DNA of 36,945 nt. Source: Acanthopleuribacter pedis. Its GTDB lineage: Bacteria > Acidobacteriota > Holophagae > Acanthopleuribacterales > Acanthopleuribacteraceae. Position numbers and translations under genes: made by a program. The stretch is from assembly GCF_017377855.1 (NCBI RefSeq), contig NZ_JAFREP010000055.1:1-36945 (forward strand), written 5' to 3'. The notes under the pieces were generated by a model. It did not search any database. It was not told where the DNA came from and was given only the letters and a program-made list of their open reading frames with translations. Positions 35,416-36,945 of this stretch are shown here, one piece after another (the stretch's first letter is position 1; every line of letters begins with the position of its first letter).

Positions 35416-36604
35416 CGACAACCATACCCAGCTCAATTCTTTAGAAAATATACTGTGCCGGCTCTTCCCTTCGTTCGTGATCGAAAAAGCATACGACGCA
35501 AAAAATGCGCTTAAGAAGGTAACAGAACAGTCTTTTGATTTAGTGGTTACGGATATGAATATGCCGCGCTATAACGGCATCTGGCTTATTCAACAGATTC
35601 GTCAACAGTTCTCAAAAAACACGTTACCTATTCTCGTTCTATCGCAAGAATCTTTTGGAGACACCATTATCGCCGCCTCCAATGCCGGCGCCAATTGTTT
35701 TGTTGCCAAGTACGAGGTTTCACGAGCGTCAACACCTCAAATCGCTTTACAAAAATTCAAAAAAACGCTAAAGCAAAAAGTCGAAAGCGTTCTCCGAGAC
35801 TTGAATTTTGTTGAGTTCCTGCTTCAGCAAGGTGTGGTAAAGCCCGAGGATGTAACACGGGCCAAGCACTTACAAAAGTTGTTTTCAACGATCTCGCTTC
35901 CTGCTTTGATCTTATCCCAGGTTTCCTGTGAGGAATTCGTCACCCTGTACAAAGAAGGAGATGATACCCTCGATCCTTTTATTTTTTTACTCGAAGACGA
36001 CGTGCACTTTGAATTAACACGTAAATATTTACAATTAACGACTGTAACGGTTATAGATATCCTACTGATGCAAAAGAGCATTTTGCCCACCGTGCTCCAA
36101 GCGGCAAGAGAGCGCCATGAACTCTCTTTACGCACTTCTTTCAAAAAACATGCTCCGTCTCACGACAAGAAAAAGGCGGTAGAAATTCCGATGGACCAGA
36201 CCGCTTTAAATCAATTTGTGCGAACAGCGGTGAGGAACGGCCACATCGACCGCACCAAGCAGCTTATTGCTGATGGGGCCAATGTCGAGTCAATTGACAA
36301 GAACGGCGTCAGTTTGTTAATGAAAGCATCCGCGATTGGATGCCTTGAATTGGTAACCCTACTCATTGACGAAGGCGCCAAAATCAATCATAAATCAAAA
36401 CAGCTTTGGCAACCGATTACCTATGCGGTCTTTAACGGCCATGAACCTATCGTTCATTACCTCATTCAGCAGGGCGCTGAAGTACACAACAACACAAAAG
36501 ACGGTTCATCTCTCCTGGATATAGCATTTGAACATAAGTACACAAATATTCAGTCCGCCCTGCATCTGGTCGGCGTTAAACGTTGCAAGTTGGTCAATAA
36601 ATGA
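35390..36604 (+). CDS. Receiver-ankyrin repeat protein
   Basis: 404 aa. Receiver ~3-120: VDDN, phospho-acceptor Asp55 in VVTDMNMPRYNG, and Lys in VAKYEV. A middle part (~145-265) has two similar helical units, FLLQQGVVKPEDVTRAKHLQ and ILLMQKSILPTVLQAARERH, which recall the N-terminal domain of GspE/PilB (MshEN). The C-terminal part (~280-400) has about three ankyrin repeats (LNQFVRTAVRNGHIDRTKQLI, ADGANVESIDKNG, LLIDEGAKINHKSK, YLIQQGAEVHNN). There is no DNA-binding or enzyme output domain. Phosphorylation may alter a protein contact. Last gene of the four-gene operon. Confidence 0.88.
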   Translation: MSIQVLCVDDNHTQLNSLENILCRLFPSFVIEKAYDAKNALKKVTEQSFDLVVTDMNMPRYNGIWLIQQIRQQFSKNTLPILVLSQESFGDTIIAASNAGANCFVAKYEVSRASTPQIALQKFKKTLKQKVESVLRDLNFVEFLLQQGVVKPEDVTRAKHLQKLFSTISLPALILSQVSCEEFVTLYKEGDDTLDPFIFLLEDDVHFELTRKYLQLTTVTVIDILLMQKSILPTVLQAARERHELSLRTSFKKHAPSHDKKKAVEIPMDQTALNQFVRTAVRNGHIDRTKQLIADGANVESIDKNGVSLLMKASAIGCLELVTLLIDEGAKINHKSKQLWQPITYAVFNGHEPIVHYLIQQGAEVHNNTKDGSSLLDIAFEHKYTNIQSALHLVGVKRCKLVNK

Positions 36605-36811
36605 ACGCGGTATTTCGTCTTGCGTTTGACCTAAGAAGCGCGATAACTCGCGGAGATTTTAGCTAAATCTCTGGGCTGCAACGCCCTGTAAAAATGCTCA
36701 GGGCCAACGGCTGCGGTCGTGCGCAACCCCGGTCCGCTTTTACCGTAAGCCTACCAACGAGCAGGCAAAAACGCGCCCTCGCTTCCTTTAAGCTAGAACC
36801 ACGAGCCAACG
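36605..36811. other. Right boundary of the signalling island
   Basis: 207 bases without a gene. It is almost filled by the right direct-repeat copy. After it lies a stretch of about 65 bases that separates the repeat from the transposase end. Confidence 0.5.
36630..36744 (+). repeat. Direct repeat, right copy (~115 bp)
   Basis: It starts CCTAAGAAGCGCGATAA and ends TCCGCTTTTACC, mirroring 29058-29174 in the same orientation with scattered base changes and two or three small gaps. The two copies enclose the 6.9-kb signalling operon. Confidence 0.85.
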
Positions 36812-36945
36812 CTAGATCAGGTTGAAGGTCTCGTGCTCATTGGCAAATGCATAGGGAAGCTGAAAGCCGCGGCCGTTGCGGATTCGCATAATCGTTTCCG
36901 ACAGATACTTCTTCGGGTCGACACCGCATAAAGTGCAGGATACGC
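36812..36945 (-). mobile_element. IS66-type transposase, 3' end (runs off the window)
   Basis: On the minus strand the frame enters from the window edge and ends at a TAG at 36814-36812, giving 44 codons. The text SCTLCGVDPKKYLSETI matches the C-terminal tail of IS66-family transposases, usually written T-C-x-L-x-G-V-D-P-x-x-Y-L. The last ~17 residues (RGFQLPYAFANEHETF) are not part of the core but fit an extended tail. The rest lies beyond the window, so I cannot say whether the element is intact. Confidence 0.75.

Overview
The window comes from a fairly G+C-rich bacterium. Four traits suggest an Acidobacteriota member (perhaps the Acanthopleuribacter group): an ECF-like sigma factor gene overlapping a Ser/Thr kinase-TPR gene, several secreted beta-propeller proteins, a winged-helix/TolB-propeller membrane regulator, and multidomain phosphorelay proteins. 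This placement is inference; no rRNA or marker gene is present.

Layout. 1-742 shows no convincing gene. 743-3836 (minus) is a compact operon: gamma-glutamyltranspeptidase, a 70-aa protein and a secreted propeller. 3996-7024 (minus) is the sigma factor/kinase pair. 7025-8791 is mostly non-coding, with one small Lys-rich gene followed by an intrinsic terminator. 8792-9511 (plus) is a probable PoNe-type immunity protein with no visible toxin. 9554-17269 (minus) is a complete type I-E CRISPR effector operon, cas3-cas8e-cse2-cas7e-cas5e-cas6e, tightly overlapped. 18194-20774 (plus) holds a two-repeat CRISPR relic, a 5'-truncated cas1, an intact cas2, an AT-rich leader, and an array of 21 repeats plus a partial one. 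20858-28900 holds a putative lipoprotein, a CBS-domain protein, a PD40 protein, a winged-helix/TM/propeller regulator, a propeller protein resembling the SdiA-regulated family, and an MdaB-like quinone reductase. 29737-36604 (plus) is an overlapping four-gene signalling operon of visibly lower G+C: hybrid histidine kinase, HD-GYP response regulator, receiver-kinase, and receiver-ankyrin protein. It lies between two imperfect ~115-bp direct repeats, and the 3' end of an IS66-type transposase gene follows.

How the genes work together. The CRISPR locus looks competent for crRNA processing and interference (Cas3, Cascade, array). It looks unable to acquire spacers by itself, because cas1 has lost its N-terminal ~60% including the region of the first catalytic Glu. 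cas1-cas2-array also runs opposite to the effector operon, and a degenerate mini-array with an exact 32-nt spacer sits just upstream of the truncated cas1. This points to an old rearrangement. The four-gene island appears to be a self-contained phosphorelay with a c-di-GMP phosphodiesterase output and a possible ankyrin protein-interaction output.
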